Shown here: positions 17,861 through 27,320 of the stretch, one piece after another
Numbering within the stretch: the first letter of the stretch is position 1
Layout of the letters: every line of letters starts with the position of its first letter
Source: Sphingosinicella sp. BN140058
Lineage (GTDB): Bacteria > Pseudomonadota > Alphaproteobacteria > Sphingomonadales > Sphingomonadaceae
Assembly (NCBI RefSeq): GCF_004135585.1
Contig: NZ_CP035501.1
Location: forward strand, 5,527,501 to 5,591,500
DNA: 64,000 nucleotides
Direction: 5' to 3'
Program-made: the position numbers and the translations under genes
The notes under the pieces: generated by a model
The model's input: the letters and a program-made list of their open reading frames with translations, nothing else
What the model was told of the DNA's origin: nothing
Database searches by the model: none

Positions 17861-20416
17861 ATGAACAAGTTCACGCTGCTCTGCGCGTCCACCGCGCTCA
17901 TGATGCCGGCCATGGCGTTCGCGCAGTCGACCGGCTCGCAGGAGGTCGAGGAAGAAGCGATCGTCGTTTCCGGCTCGCGACTGTCCAATGGAGTGGGCGG
18001 TGTCGTCGTTCCGGACGTGCCGAAGACCCGTTCGATCCTGACGCAGGAGATCATCAGCCGCCAAACCGCGGGACAGTCGATCCTGCAGACGATCAACCTG
18101 ATCCCAGGCGTGAACTACACCAACACCGATCCTTACGGCTCGTCGGGCGGCAACCTCCGCATCCGCGGCTTTCCGGGCAACCGTATCGCTCTGCTGTGGG
18201 ACGGCCTGCCGCTCAACGACACCGGCAATTATGCGATCTTCGGCAACCAGCAGATGGATCCGGAAGTCATCGATCAGGTCTCCGTCAACCTCGGTACCAC
18301 CGACGTCGATAGCCCGACTCCGTCTGCCGCCGGCGGCGTCGTTTCCTATCGCTCGCTGTTGCCCACCGAAGAATTCGGTGCCGAGCTGACCGGTTCGGTC
18401 GGCGACTTCAACTACTTCCGGACCTCGGGCATCATCAACACGGGCAATTTCGGCCCGTTCGACACCCGCGCCTGGTTCCAGGCTTCGGACCAGGAATATG
18501 ACAAGTTCCGCGGCCCGGGCAAACTCCACAAGACCCAGTTTAACGCCCGCATCTACCAGCCGCTCGGCAGCAACGGCGACTTCTTCTCGATTGCCGGCCA
18601 CTTCAATCGCAACCGCAACAACAGCTACAATAGCGGCACCGCGGCCGATTACGCAGCCAATCGCAATTTCGATAACATCGACACCTGCGTCCGGGCCGGG
18701 CCGATCGCCGGCGTCGCCGACAATGACGGCGCGGGCACCGCGACGAACAACAGCACCCCGGCAAGCTGCACCAATTACTACAATCTGCGCGTCAATCCGT
18801 CGAACACCGGCAACATCCGTGGATCGCTACGCGTGACCCTGGCCGACGGCCTGATCCTCACCGCGGATCCCGGCTACCAGCGCACGCTCGCCAACGGCGG
18901 CGGCACCAGCACCTTCGCCGAAAATTCGTCGCAGCTTCGCGGCACCTCGACGGCGAGCGGCGTCGACCTGAACGGCGATGGCGACACGCTCGACACGGTT
19001 CGTGTCTACCAGCCGAGCAACACCCGCACCAACCGCTACACCTTCCTGACCTCGCTGATTTGGGAAGCGACCGACCAGCATCGCTTCCGTCTCGCCTACA
19101 CCTACGATCGCGGCGAGCACCGCCAGACCGGCGAGTTCGGCCGCGTCTGGATGAATGGCGATCCGATCAGCGTGTTCGGCGGCAAGTATAACGAGCAGGC
19201 GCGCATCGTCTCTGCCGACGGCAAGACCCTGCAGAACCGCGACCGCTTCTCCGTCGCCCAGCTGCAGCAGATTTCCGGCGAATATTTCGGCAAGTTCCTC
19301 GAGGACAAGCTGACGGTGACCGCCGGTGTGCGCGCGCCGTTCTTCCGCCGCGAGCTCAACCAGAATTGCTACACCGTCATCCTCACCGGCAATCCGCTCT
19401 GCACCTCGGAAGTGATCCCTTCGTCGCGGATCATCGCCCCCGGCACGCCGCGGCCGACCGGCGGTTTCGCCGCCAACGCGCTGTTCGCGCCGTTCGAGCG
19501 TACCGTGAAGTACGATCCGATCCTGCCGTCGGCGGGCATCTCGTTCGACATCAGCCCCGCCGCCAGCGTTTATGCCAGCTACGGCAAGAACTTCTCGTCG
19601 CCGTCGACAGACAATCTCTATCGCAGCGTCGATCTCGACGTCACGCCGGAGAAGACGCAGAATTACGAGCTTGGCCTGCGCTACCGCTCCCCCAAGCTGC
19701 AGGCGCAGGTCGCCGGCTATTGGGTGAATTACCAGGATCGTATCGTCAGCGCCGCGGACGTCGATCAGACCAGCCCCACCTTCAACCAGACGCTGGACCG
19801 CAACGTCGGCGATGCACGTGCCTACGGCTTCGACGCCCAGGCCTCCTATCGTCCGATCCCGGAACTGCTACTCTACGCTTACGGATCGTACATCGATTCC
19901 AAGCTGAAGGAGGACATCCTCGGCACGGCGGTCGCGACCGCCGCAGCGAACTCGCCGTGCCCGGCGGGTACGCCGGTCGGCCAGATCTGCTCGATCGTTG
20001 CGGTCAACACCAAGGGTGCCGAGTTCGTCGAAACGCCGAAGCTCAGCTTCGGCGGCCGCGCCCAGGCCGATATCGGCCCGGTCTCGATCGGCGCGCAGTT
20101 CAAGTGGGTCAGCAAGCGCTACACCACCGACGATAACGGCCGCGCCTATCAGGCGGGCTCCACCGCCGGAACGATTCCGATCCTCGACGAGCGTGGACGG
20201 ACCCCGTCCTACACGACCGTCGATCTCGACGGGCAGATCGATCTCGGTGACCTCGGCTTCGCCCTGGATCGTACGCGTCTGCGCTTCAGCGTGATCAACG
20301 TGTTCGACAAGTTCTACTTCGGCAACATCTCGACGCAGACCAACGGCGTTGCGGCCACCCGCTTCGCAGTCGGTTCGCCGCGCACCTTCCAGGCAACCCT
20401 GGCAATCGGCTTCTAA
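17861..20416 (+). CDS. TonB-dependent outer-membrane receptor
   Basis: An 851-residue outer-membrane receptor. The start at 17861 follows GGGGAAG and yields a signal peptide cleaved after AFA, before QSTG. A TonB-box-like EEAIVVSGSR follows, then the plug domain (about 50-165, with LRIRGFPGNRIALLWDGLPL) and a long beta-barrel ending in QATLAIGF, with the C-terminal Phe expected for barrel insertion. The barrel has Asn/Thr/Asp-rich loops. The substrate is not evident. The gene is downstream of a YhhQ-type transporter, which may be chance. A strong terminator follows. Confidence 0.93.
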   Translation: MNKFTLLCASTALMMPAMAFAQSTGSQEVEEEAIVVSGSRLSNGVGGVVVPDVPKTRSILTQEIISRQTAGQSILQTINLIPGVNYTNTDPYGSSGGNLRIRGFPGNRIALLWDGLPLNDTGNYAIFGNQQMDPEVIDQVSVNLGTTDVDSPTPSAAGGVVSYRSLLPTEEFGAELTGSVGDFNYFRTSGIINTGNFGPFDTRAWFQASDQEYDKFRGPGKLHKTQFNARIYQPLGSNGDFFSIAGHFNRNRNNSYNSGTAADYAANRNFDNIDTCVRAGPIAGVADNDGAGTATNNSTPASCTNYYNLRVNPSNTGNIRGSLRVTLADGLILTADPGYQRTLANGGGTSTFAENSSQLRGTSTASGVDLNGDGDTLDTVRVYQPSNTRTNRYTFLTSLIWEATDQHRFRLAYTYDRGEHRQTGEFGRVWMNGDPISVFGGKYNEQARIVSADGKTLQNRDRFSVAQLQQISGEYFGKFLEDKLTVTAGVRAPFFRRELNQNCYTVILTGNPLCTSEVIPSSRIIAPGTPRPTGGFAANALFAPFERTVKYDPILPSAGISFDISPAASVYASYGKNFSSPSTDNLYRSVDLDVTPEKTQNYELGLRYRSPKLQAQVAGYWVNYQDRIVSAADVDQTSPTFNQTLDRNVGDARAYGFDAQASYRPIPELLLYAYGSYIDSKLKEDILGTAVATAAANSPCPAGTPVGQICSIVAVNTKGAEFVETPKLSFGGRAQADIGPVSIGAQFKWVSKRYTTDDNGRAYQAGSTAGTIPILDERGRTPSYTTVDLDGQIDLGDLGFALDRTRLRFSVINVFDKFYFGNISTQTNGVAATRFAVGSPRTFQATLAIGF

Positions 20417-20442
20417 GGTCGCAGATCAGCCAAAGACGGAGA

Positions 20443-20477
20443 GGGCCTCGCAGCAATGCTGCGGGGCCCTTCTTTTT
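20443..20477 (+). terminator. Intrinsic terminator after the TonB receptor
   Basis: A 12-base stem (GGGCCTCGCAGC / GCTGCGGGGCCC, one T-G pair) with an AAT loop and a TTCTTTTT tail, directly after the receptor stop. Confidence 0.9.
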
Positions 20478-20483
20478 GTGAAT

Positions 20484-20849
20484 TCAGGCGCCCGCCGGCT
20501 TCTTTCTCGGCGGCGGCGCATCGATCCGAACGATGCTCGAAACCGGACAGCGTTCGCCTTCGGCGATGATGGTCGAATTGCGGTCGAGCTCGCCCAGCGG
20601 AGAGGTTTCGAAGCCGAGCCCTCTCGCGTCGTCCAGACGCGCGCAGCGCCCCGTCAACTGGACGCGGTACCATTTTCCCAGGAACGAGCGGATGAAGACC
20701 AGGTCTTCGCCCCCTGCCCGCCACTCCAGCACGCCGCGCCCTGCAACCGCGGGGATGGTGGTCTCTCCAGCAGGAGCGGCGGCGGGCCGGCCGACGCCTG
20801 CACAGCCGGCAAGCGCGATTGCCGCGCCAAGGCAGAGGATGGTTTTCAT
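20484..20849 (-). CDS. DUF6491-like lipoprotein of unknown function
   Basis: A 121-residue protein with a lipoprotein signal (lipobox LAGC, Cys16) and GGGAG before the ATG. The mature part has the layout I associate with DUF6491: an aromatic stretch WYRVQLTGRC with a conserved Cys, then a second Cys in ERCPVSSIVRI. The paired Cys suggest a periplasmic disulfide. The function is unknown. It is convergent with the TonB receptor and may be an independent gene. Confidence 0.75.
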   Translation of the reverse strand: MKTILCLGAAIALAGCAGVGRPAAAPAGETTIPAVAGRGVLEWRAGGEDLVFIRSFLGKWYRVQLTGRCARLDDARGLGFETSPLGELDRNSTIIAEGERCPVSSIVRIDAPPPRKKPAGA

Positions 20850-20907
20850 CTTTTCACTCCCGTTTGCCCGCGCAACGCGCGGGTCCGGGCTTCGCTCCGA
20901 CGAGAAC

Positions 20908-22461
20908 CTAGCCGCTTTCGGCCTCTCCCGGCACCTTGACCCACAGCATGGCGACGGCGGCCAGCGCCAGCACGCCGGCGGCGAAGGCCATCGTCCAGAT
21001 CGGCTCGCCCGGGAAGAAGCGCTTCATGATCGATCCCATCACCGTCGCCACCAGCAATTGCGGCACGACGACGAAGACGTTGAACAGGCCCATGTAGATG
21101 CCGAGCTTCCTTTGCGGCAGGCTGGAGGCAAGGATGGCGTAGGGCATTGCGAGGATCGAGGCCCAGGCGATGCCGATGCCGATCTCGCTCAGCAGCAGCC
21201 ATTGCGGCTCGGAGACGAAGAAGAAGCTGGCATAGCCGACGGCGCCGCAGAGCAGCCCGATCATGTGGGTGCGGGCCTTGCCGAGCCGTGCCGAAAGGAA
21301 TGGCAGCAGGGTGAGCGCCGCGATCGCGGCCACGCCATTGTAGGTCGCGAACAGCACGTCAACCCAATTGGCGCCTTGCTGGTACAGCGCGCTCGCCGCA
21401 TCGGGCGCGCCGTAGAAGTCGTGGGCGACCACCGGCGTGGTGTTGATCCACATGATGAACAAGGCCGACCAACTGAAGAACTGGACCAGCGCCAATCGCT
21501 TCATCAACGACGGCATTCCGGAGAAATCGCCGACGATGCTGCTCAGCATGTTGGTGTCGCGGCCGCCGCGGGCGAGCGCGACCGCCGCCCCACTCGCAAC
21601 GCCGTAGGCGATCAGGAGCGCCCCGAGCAGATAAACTTCCTTCTCGAGCGCGAGCGCCTCGACCGCGAACAGCACGATCGCGCCCGCACAGATCCAAAGG
21701 GCGGCGGAGACGAAGCTCCGGTCGGCCAGCCGCCGAGCCGCCATATCCGTACTCTCCGCAACCCCGCCGTCAAAGGCGGCCATCTCCTCAGGGCTATATT
21801 CCCGAGTCGTCAGCACCGTCCAAAGCACCGACAGGAACAGGGCCGCGCCGCCGAACCAGAAGGCGACCTTCACCGTATCGGGAATTTGCCCGGGCGCCGC
21901 GACGTTGGAAACGCCGGCATGCTCGAGCAGCCAGGGAAAGATCGAGCCGAACACCGCGCCGGTGCCGATAAAGGCCGTCTGCACGGCGTAGCCGGCGCTG
22001 TGCTGATCCTTGCGCAGCATGTCGCCGACGAAGGCGCGAAACGGCTCCATCGAGACGTTGAGCGACGCATCGAGCACCCACAGCATCACCGCCGCGAACA
22101 GCAGGACGGGCGCAAGCGGCATCAGCAGCAACGCCAGCGCGGCCATGATTGCGCCGGCGAGGAAATAGGGTCGCCGCCGTCCGAAGCGGCCGAGCCAGGT
22201 GCGATCGCTCATGTGGCCGATGATCGGCTGCACCAGCAAACCGGTCAGCGGCGCCGCCACCCACAAAGCGGGCAAGTTGTCGATCTCGGTGCCCAGCGTC
22301 TGAAAGATGCGGCTCATGTTCGCATTCTGGAGCGCGAAGCCGATCTGGATTCCGAAGAAGCCGAACGAGATGTTCCACAGCCCGCGCCAGTCGAGACGCG
22401 GCTTGGCCCGCACGGCATCGTCCGGCGCGGCGATCGTCATGGCGTCGTTTCCTTCATTCAT
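20908..22461 (-). CDS. MFS sugar transporter (maltose/sucrose-type)
   Basis: An inner-membrane major facilitator of about 517 residues with roughly twelve hydrophobic segments. The N-terminal [20 protein letters not shown] and [19 protein letters not shown] resemble the SLC45-like sucrose/maltose carriers found with TonB receptors in Xanthomonas and Caulobacter. The ATG at 22461 overlaps the halogenase stop (ATGA); an internal ATG at 22440 has AAGGA upstream and is the alternative. It would bring maltose or maltodextrin across the inner membrane for the enzymes at 27-34 kb. Confidence 0.88.
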   Translation of the reverse strand: MNEGNDAMTIAAPDDAVRAKPRLDWRGLWNISFGFFGIQIGFALQNANMSRIFQTLGTEIDNLPALWVAAPLTGLLVQPIIGHMSDRTWLGRFGRRRPYFLAGAIMAALALLLMPLAPVLLFAAVMLWVLDASLNVSMEPFRAFVGDMLRKDQHSAGYAVQTAFIGTGAVFGSIFPWLLEHAGVSNVAAPGQIPDTVKVAFWFGGAALFLSVLWTVLTTREYSPEEMAAFDGGVAESTDMAARRLADRSFVSAALWICAGAIVLFAVEALALEKEVYLLGALLIAYGVASGAAVALARGGRDTNMLSSIVGDFSGMPSLMKRLALVQFFSWSALFIMWINTTPVVAHDFYGAPDAASALYQQGANWVDVLFATYNGVAAIAALTLLPFLSARLGKARTHMIGLLCGAVGYASFFFVSEPQWLLLSEIGIGIAWASILAMPYAILASSLPQRKLGIYMGLFNVFVVVPQLLVATVMGSIMKRFFPGEPIWTMAFAAGVLALAAVAMLWVKVPGEAESG

Positions 22462-23978
22462 GCGGCAGCCCGGGCTGCGCAGTGCGCCGCGATGAAGCCG
22501 GCATGGGTGGGCATCTGCGCAACCTCGCGCGCGATCAGCTTCTCGATCAGGTCGAGATATTCGGCGAGGCCCGCACGAGACGGCACGTCGGCCAGCGGAT
22601 GGTTGCCGGCGGGCACCAGTCCCTGGCCGGCGAAGACCTGCAGCCACGCCACCTCGGTGAACAGCTCATCCTGCTCCCGCACGATGTGGCCGTCCGCCTC
22701 CCACAGTGCGATCCGATCGGCAAGCGCTTCCGGCACTGTTGCGGCGCGCCGCTCCTGCCAGAAAAGCTCGTTTCGGGCATTCGCACGATAATGAAGGATC
22801 AGGAAATCACGGATCCGCGCATATTCGAAGTCGCTTTCGCGGTTGAAGCGGTCGCGTTGCGCCTGAGTTGGACGATCGCCCGGCAACAGCTTGAGAAGGC
22901 GCGAAATCGCCGTCTGGATGAGATGGATGCTGGTCGATTCCAACGGCTCCAGGAAGCCCGCGGAGAGCCCGACGGCGATCACGTTGGCCTTCCACATCTC
23001 CTTGCGCTTGCCGGTGGTGAAGCGAAGCGGACGCGGGTCGCCGAGCGGTTCGGAATCGAGGTTGGCCAGCAGCCGGCTGGCGGCTTCGTCGTCGGACAGA
23101 TGCCCGCTCGCATAGACGATGCCGTTGCCGGTGCGGTGCTGCAGCGGAATGCGCCATTGCCAGCCGGCGCCGTGGGCGGTTGCGCGCGTGTAGGGGGTGA
23201 AGGCATCGGTTCGGCCGCTCGGCACCGCCATCGCACGGTCGCACGGCAGCCAGTGCGACCAGTCCTCGAACTCGGATCCAAGGGTCCGCGCGATCAGCAG
23301 GCCGCCAAATCCGGTACAATCGATGAACATGTCCCCGCGGATCGATTGTCCATCCGCCAGGATCAGGGCCGACACGTCGCCCGACTGCGCATCGCGTTCG
23401 ACCTGCGCGATCCGCCCCTGGGTGCGCACCACGCCGCGTTCCTCGGCGAAGCGGCGCAGGAAGGCGGCGTAGAGACCGGCATCGAACTGGAAGGCGTAGG
23501 GCATGTCGGGGAGCATCGCGGCGGTGCGCGCCGGCCCGCGCTGCATCCGTTCGCCGAGCGCCGCCATGTTGTTGAGCGAATAACAAGCGAGATCACGGGC
23601 GACGCCCTCGCGCCTGCCGCGAAGCCAGCTGTGATGGAACGGAGCGAGCCCCGAATCCCGGCCGATGTCGCCAAAGGCGTGCATGTAGCGATGGCCGGGC
23701 CGCAGCCACCCGACGAATTCGATCGCGAGCTTGAAGGTCGCCTGCGTCGCTCGGACGAAGCTGTCCTCGTCGATGCCGAGCGCCTGGTTGAACACGCGGA
23801 TCTGCGGGATCGTCGACTCGCCGACGCCGATCGTGCCGATCTCGTCGGATTCAACGAGGCGGATGCGCATGGCCTTGCCGAGAAAACGCCCGAGCGCCGC
23901 GGCCGTCATCCATCCTGCGGTGCCGCCGCCGGCGATGACGATGGTACGCGGATCGGCGCGCCCGCTGTCCGGCTCCAT
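22458..23978 (-). CDS. Flavin-dependent tryptophan halogenase family protein
   Basis: A 506-residue FAD protein. The N-terminal dinucleotide-binding GGGTAGWMTA is present, with the following GVGESTIPQ and the Lys of ATFKLAIEF, which aligns with the catalytic Lys of PrnA-type halogenases. GAGWQWRIP in the middle is the family GWxWxIP motif that keeps the monooxygenase reaction low. So it looks competent for halide oxidation, but many such genes sit beside carbohydrate TonB receptors with no known halogenated product. It lies between the receptor and transporter genes in one operon; its role there is not established. Confidence 0.9.
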   Translation of the reverse strand: MEPDSGRADPRTIVIAGGGTAGWMTAAALGRFLGKAMRIRLVESDEIGTIGVGESTIPQIRVFNQALGIDEDSFVRATQATFKLAIEFVGWLRPGHRYMHAFGDIGRDSGLAPFHHSWLRGRREGVARDLACYSLNNMAALGERMQRGPARTAAMLPDMPYAFQFDAGLYAAFLRRFAEERGVVRTQGRIAQVERDAQSGDVSALILADGQSIRGDMFIDCTGFGGLLIARTLGSEFEDWSHWLPCDRAMAVPSGRTDAFTPYTRATAHGAGWQWRIPLQHRTGNGIVYASGHLSDDEAASRLLANLDSEPLGDPRPLRFTTGKRKEMWKANVIAVGLSAGFLEPLESTSIHLIQTAISRLLKLLPGDRPTQAQRDRFNRESDFEYARIRDFLILHYRANARNELFWQERRAATVPEALADRIALWEADGHIVREQDELFTEVAWLQVFAGQGLVPAGNHPLADVPSRAGLAEYLDLIEKLIAREVAQMPTHAGFIAAHCAARAAA

Positions 23979-24007
23979 TCCCGGCCCCCTCTCCTGCTCT
24001 TGAGAAA

Positions 24008-24038
24008 CGGCCCGGCGCGCCCAGGGGCCGCCGGGCCG
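24008..24038 (-). terminator. Attenuator-like hairpin between receptor and halogenase genes
   Basis: A perfect 10-bp GC stem (CGGCCCGGCG / CGCCGGGCCG) around 11 bases, followed on the minus strand by TTTCTC. It lies in the 67-base gap after the receptor stop, where partial termination would lower expression of the halogenase and transporter relative to the abundant receptor. Confidence 0.6.
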
Positions 24039-24045
24039 GCTCCGA

Positions 24046-26931
24046 TCAGAACTTGTAGGTCACGCCGAGATAGTAGTCACGGCCGTAGCGCTGATAGTCG
24101 CGGACAAGCCGGGAATCGCCCTGCTCGTAGGTCGTGAACGGTTCGTCGGTGATGTTCTTGGCCTGCGCGAGAATGGCGAGCCCCTTCAAAGGTCCTTCCT
24201 GGAATTCGTAGCCGATCTGCGCGTCGAGGATGCCCTCGGCGCTGCCTTGGCGGAATTCCGGATTGGCGGAGAGGCCGGCAATCTCGGCGACGAATTTCGA
24301 ACGGTAGCGATAGACCGCCCGCGCCTGGAAGCCGCCCTTCTCGAAATAGGCCGTGGCGGTGCCTACCCATTTCGACTGGCCCGGAAGCGTGATCGAGTTG
24401 TTGCCGGCATATTCGATCTTGCTGTCGACATAGGCGCCGCTTGCGAACACCCCGAAACCGTCGAGGCTTTCGGAGAGGTTGGCGAAGGGCAGCGACAATG
24501 TTGCTTCGATGCCCTTCACCGTGCCCTTGCCGGTGTTCGCCGGGGCAGCGACGAGGCCGAACTGCGCGTTCTGGCTGCGCACGATCGCCTGCTGTTCCGG
24601 AGTGAGCGCGCTCAGCAGCGCGGAGAAATCGTAGAGGTAGTTGTTGTTGGGATCGACGAAGTCGTCGAGCCACTTGTAATAGCCGGCGATCGCGACGTAG
24701 CCGCCCTTGCGGAAATATTTTTCGATCGACAGATCGAGGTTGCTCGAATGATAGGGCCGCAGTGCGATGTTGCCGCCGGTGGAGCTGAACGGGCTGTTCT
24801 GGGGCAGGCTGCCGCGGCCGATATCGGCGATGTCGATCGACACGTCCTGGTTGATGCGCAGCTGATCGAGACGGGCCCGGACCATCGCCTGATAGGCACC
24901 GAACTTGACGAGGAAGCCGTCGAACGGCTCGAGCGACAAATTCAGACTCGGCAGCACATTGGTATAGCTCTCGCTGCCAGAGACCGGCGCGATGGTGACG
25001 ACGCCGTTGACGAGGCTGGCGATCTGGCCCGACGAGCTCTGCTTGGTGTGGATGAGCTGAACGCCGAAGGAACCGCGCAGCGGTGCGCCGGCGAGCTCGG
25101 CATCGAGATTGACCTTGCCGTAGGCGGTATAGACGTTCTCGGTGACGACGTTGTCGCGCACCAGCGAGCCCGGGCGGTTGTCGAACACGGCGTTGAACAC
25201 GTTGTCGTAGAGATACATCGGATCGAGCGTCAGCATCGCCGGCACGCCGAGATAATCGAGCGACACCGTTTTATCGAGCAGAGCCTCGCTCGGAACGGGC
25301 ATCGAGGTCGGGGTTCCGCTCGCCACCGTGCAATTGGTGCCGCCGCCCGGCGGGCACAGGAAGAAGGACGTATAGTTGCTCGTCTTGCGGCGCCGGCTGT
25401 AATTGCCGCCCAATTCCCAGCTCGACAGGCCCTGCGCATCGAATTCGCCGATGAACGCGGCGCGCAGCGATTTGAGATCGTCCTCGAAATCCGGACGGTT
25501 GAGGAAGCCGGCCTGCACCGCAGCCTGGGTGCCGTTGAAGCCCCAGCCGCGCGGATCGGTGATCTTCACCACGCCGGTGTCCGAATAATCGAGCGTCGGC
25601 ACGATATCGAAGGTGCCGTTCGGATTGGCCGTGATGCGGACCGTGTCCTTGGCGCCGGAGAGATTGTAGCCGGTGCCCGAATAGGTCTCGAGAAGGAAGT
25701 CGGTGCGTTCCGCATGCGACCAGCTCGCATCGACGTTGAACCGTACCTTGTCGGCGATCCTGAGATCGCCATTCCAGCCGAGCGAGAAATTGTCGGCCTT
25801 GCGGCGGTTGAGATCGTTGCGCTGCACCGCCACCACGTTGCCGAGCGTAGCCCCGGTGACGAGCCCGTCCTCGATAGTGACGTTGCTGACCGTGTTGCCC
25901 GAGCCCCAGGTCGGCGCGATCGGGAATTCGATGCCGCGCAGCCGCTGCGTTTCCTTGAAGTTCGAGTAGAGCGCATCGAAGGTGGTGTGGAAACTGTCGC
26001 TCGGCTCCCATTCGATCGTCGCGACCGCGCCGTACCGGGTCAGCATGTTCGACTGCACGTAGGGCTTGGCGCCGCCGAGCAGCAGCGCGCCGCCAACCGC
26101 CGGATCGTTGGGGAACCCCCAGCTGTTATAGCGCTCGTTCTGCGACGGCGTGTCCTGCGCGGACAGGCCGATCGCGATCCCGAGCGTGTCGCCGGCGAAT
26201 TTGTGCACCAGGGTCGCGGCGGCACGATAGCCGTAGCGGCTGCCGTCCGGGTTCAGCGCCTTCTGATCGTTCATCTGGCCACGCAGCGAGACGACGATCG
26301 TATCGTCCTTCTGGTCGAGCGGCCGCAGCATGCGAAGATCGACCGTGCCCGAGATGCCCGCTGCGATCAGCGACGCGTCGGCGGACTTGTAGACGTTGAC
26401 GTTGCGGAAGAATTCCGCGGGATATTGATCATATTCGACGCCGCGGTTGTCGCCGACGGTTACCTGCTCGCGGCCGTTGAGCAAAGTCGTCGAGAAATCC
26501 GGGCCTAGGCCGCGGATCGACAGGCGCTGGTCGCGGCCTTCCAGGCGCTGGGCGGTGACGCCCGGCAGGCGGGCGAGCGAATCGGCGATCGAAACGTCGG
26601 GAAGCTTGCCGATATCCTCCGAAGAGACGGAGTCGACGATCAAGGCCGAGTTGCGTTTGATCTGGGCCGACGATGCAAGCGAGGCACGAATGCCCGTGAC
26701 AAGGATCTCCTCGTCGCCCCCGGCAGGAGCAGCAGCAGACTCGGATTCCGCAGGCGTGCCCTGGTCCGTCGCCTGCGGCTCCGTGCTGGTCGGCGCCTCC
26801 GCACCCCCGTCGGCTTCGGTCGTGCCCGGCGCGACTTGGGCGAATGCCGGCGCACCGCCACCGAGAACCAGCGCGAACAAGGCAACGCTGCCGAGCAACG
26901 CGCGGCGGCCTGTGGTCGAAAGGTGGGTCAT
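24046..26931 (-). CDS. TonB-dependent receptor, Xanthomonas-Caulobacter carbohydrate type
   Basis: A 961-residue outer-membrane receptor of the TIGR01782-like class. GGGAGGA stands before the ATG at 26931, and the signal peptide ends at AFA, before QVAPG. A Thr/Glu/Ala-rich spacer (about 40-75) leads to EEILVTGIRASL, a TonB-box region, then the plug with DIGKLPDVSIADSLARLPGV and QRLSIRGLGPDFSTTLLNGR. The barrel ends in YYLGVTYKF with terminal Phe. This class includes maltodextrin receptors such as Caulobacter MalA. With the facing amylases, maltodextrin uptake is the likely role. Confidence 0.94.
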   Translation of the reverse strand: MTHLSTTGRRALLGSVALFALVLGGGAPAFAQVAPGTTEADGGAEAPTSTEPQATDQGTPAESESAAAPAGGDEEILVTGIRASLASSAQIKRNSALIVDSVSSEDIGKLPDVSIADSLARLPGVTAQRLEGRDQRLSIRGLGPDFSTTLLNGREQVTVGDNRGVEYDQYPAEFFRNVNVYKSADASLIAAGISGTVDLRMLRPLDQKDDTIVVSLRGQMNDQKALNPDGSRYGYRAAATLVHKFAGDTLGIAIGLSAQDTPSQNERYNSWGFPNDPAVGGALLLGGAKPYVQSNMLTRYGAVATIEWEPSDSFHTTFDALYSNFKETQRLRGIEFPIAPTWGSGNTVSNVTIEDGLVTGATLGNVVAVQRNDLNRRKADNFSLGWNGDLRIADKVRFNVDASWSHAERTDFLLETYSGTGYNLSGAKDTVRITANPNGTFDIVPTLDYSDTGVVKITDPRGWGFNGTQAAVQAGFLNRPDFEDDLKSLRAAFIGEFDAQGLSSWELGGNYSRRRKTSNYTSFFLCPPGGGTNCTVASGTPTSMPVPSEALLDKTVSLDYLGVPAMLTLDPMYLYDNVFNAVFDNRPGSLVRDNVVTENVYTAYGKVNLDAELAGAPLRGSFGVQLIHTKQSSSGQIASLVNGVVTIAPVSGSESYTNVLPSLNLSLEPFDGFLVKFGAYQAMVRARLDQLRINQDVSIDIADIGRGSLPQNSPFSSTGGNIALRPYHSSNLDLSIEKYFRKGGYVAIAGYYKWLDDFVDPNNNYLYDFSALLSALTPEQQAIVRSQNAQFGLVAAPANTGKGTVKGIEATLSLPFANLSESLDGFGVFASGAYVDSKIEYAGNNSITLPGQSKWVGTATAYFEKGGFQARAVYRYRSKFVAEIAGLSANPEFRQGSAEGILDAQIGYEFQEGPLKGLAILAQAKNITDEPFTTYEQGDSRLVRDYQRYGRDYYLGVTYKF

Positions 26932-27320
26932 TCGGGTCCTCCCAGTTCTTCGGCCGCCGAATGCCCCCATTCGAGTCGGCCCTGTGCATCCGAGCAGGCG
27001 CGCACCTTCAAGAGGCGCACCTGCCGCTCTCCTGCGCCATCCAGCCACAGCCGCATGGCACATGCCGCGATTCCCTCGCGGTCTGCTTCGTCTTCGCAAA
27101 TTTATGCAAACAAGCGCGCAGAGTTGCAAGCACGAATTTCATCATCCTGCCGCCTTCGGCACCGGATTTACATTGTTAACGCTCACATTGGCTTCGTTGA
27201 ATGCGCCTGAAGCCACGTCCAACTGGTGGGTTGACCGGCGCTTCGAACCAATGCAAATTATTGCAAGTTTCGGACGAGAAGCGCTGACATGAATGCATGC
27301 GGCGTCCAGTGGGAGGTGAG
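26932..27320. promoter_or_regulatory. Divergent control region of the maltodextrin locus
   Basis: A 389-base gene-free region between the receptor and amylase genes. It is locally AT-rich (27095-27275) and rich in TGCAA words: GCAAATTTATGCAAACAAGCGC (27096-27117), TTGCAAG (27124-27130) and the palindrome TGCAA-ATTA-TTGCA (27252-27265). Similar words recur before the LacI and GH97 genes, so these are candidate operators of the LacI-family regulator. No gene is seen. Confidence 0.5.

Noticed and set aside
20533..22791. A 752-codon plus-strand frame over the DUF6491 and MFS genes
   Set aside because: Its sequence is Arg/Gly/His-rich low-complexity antisense; the minus-strand genes have signal peptides, helices and ribosome sites.
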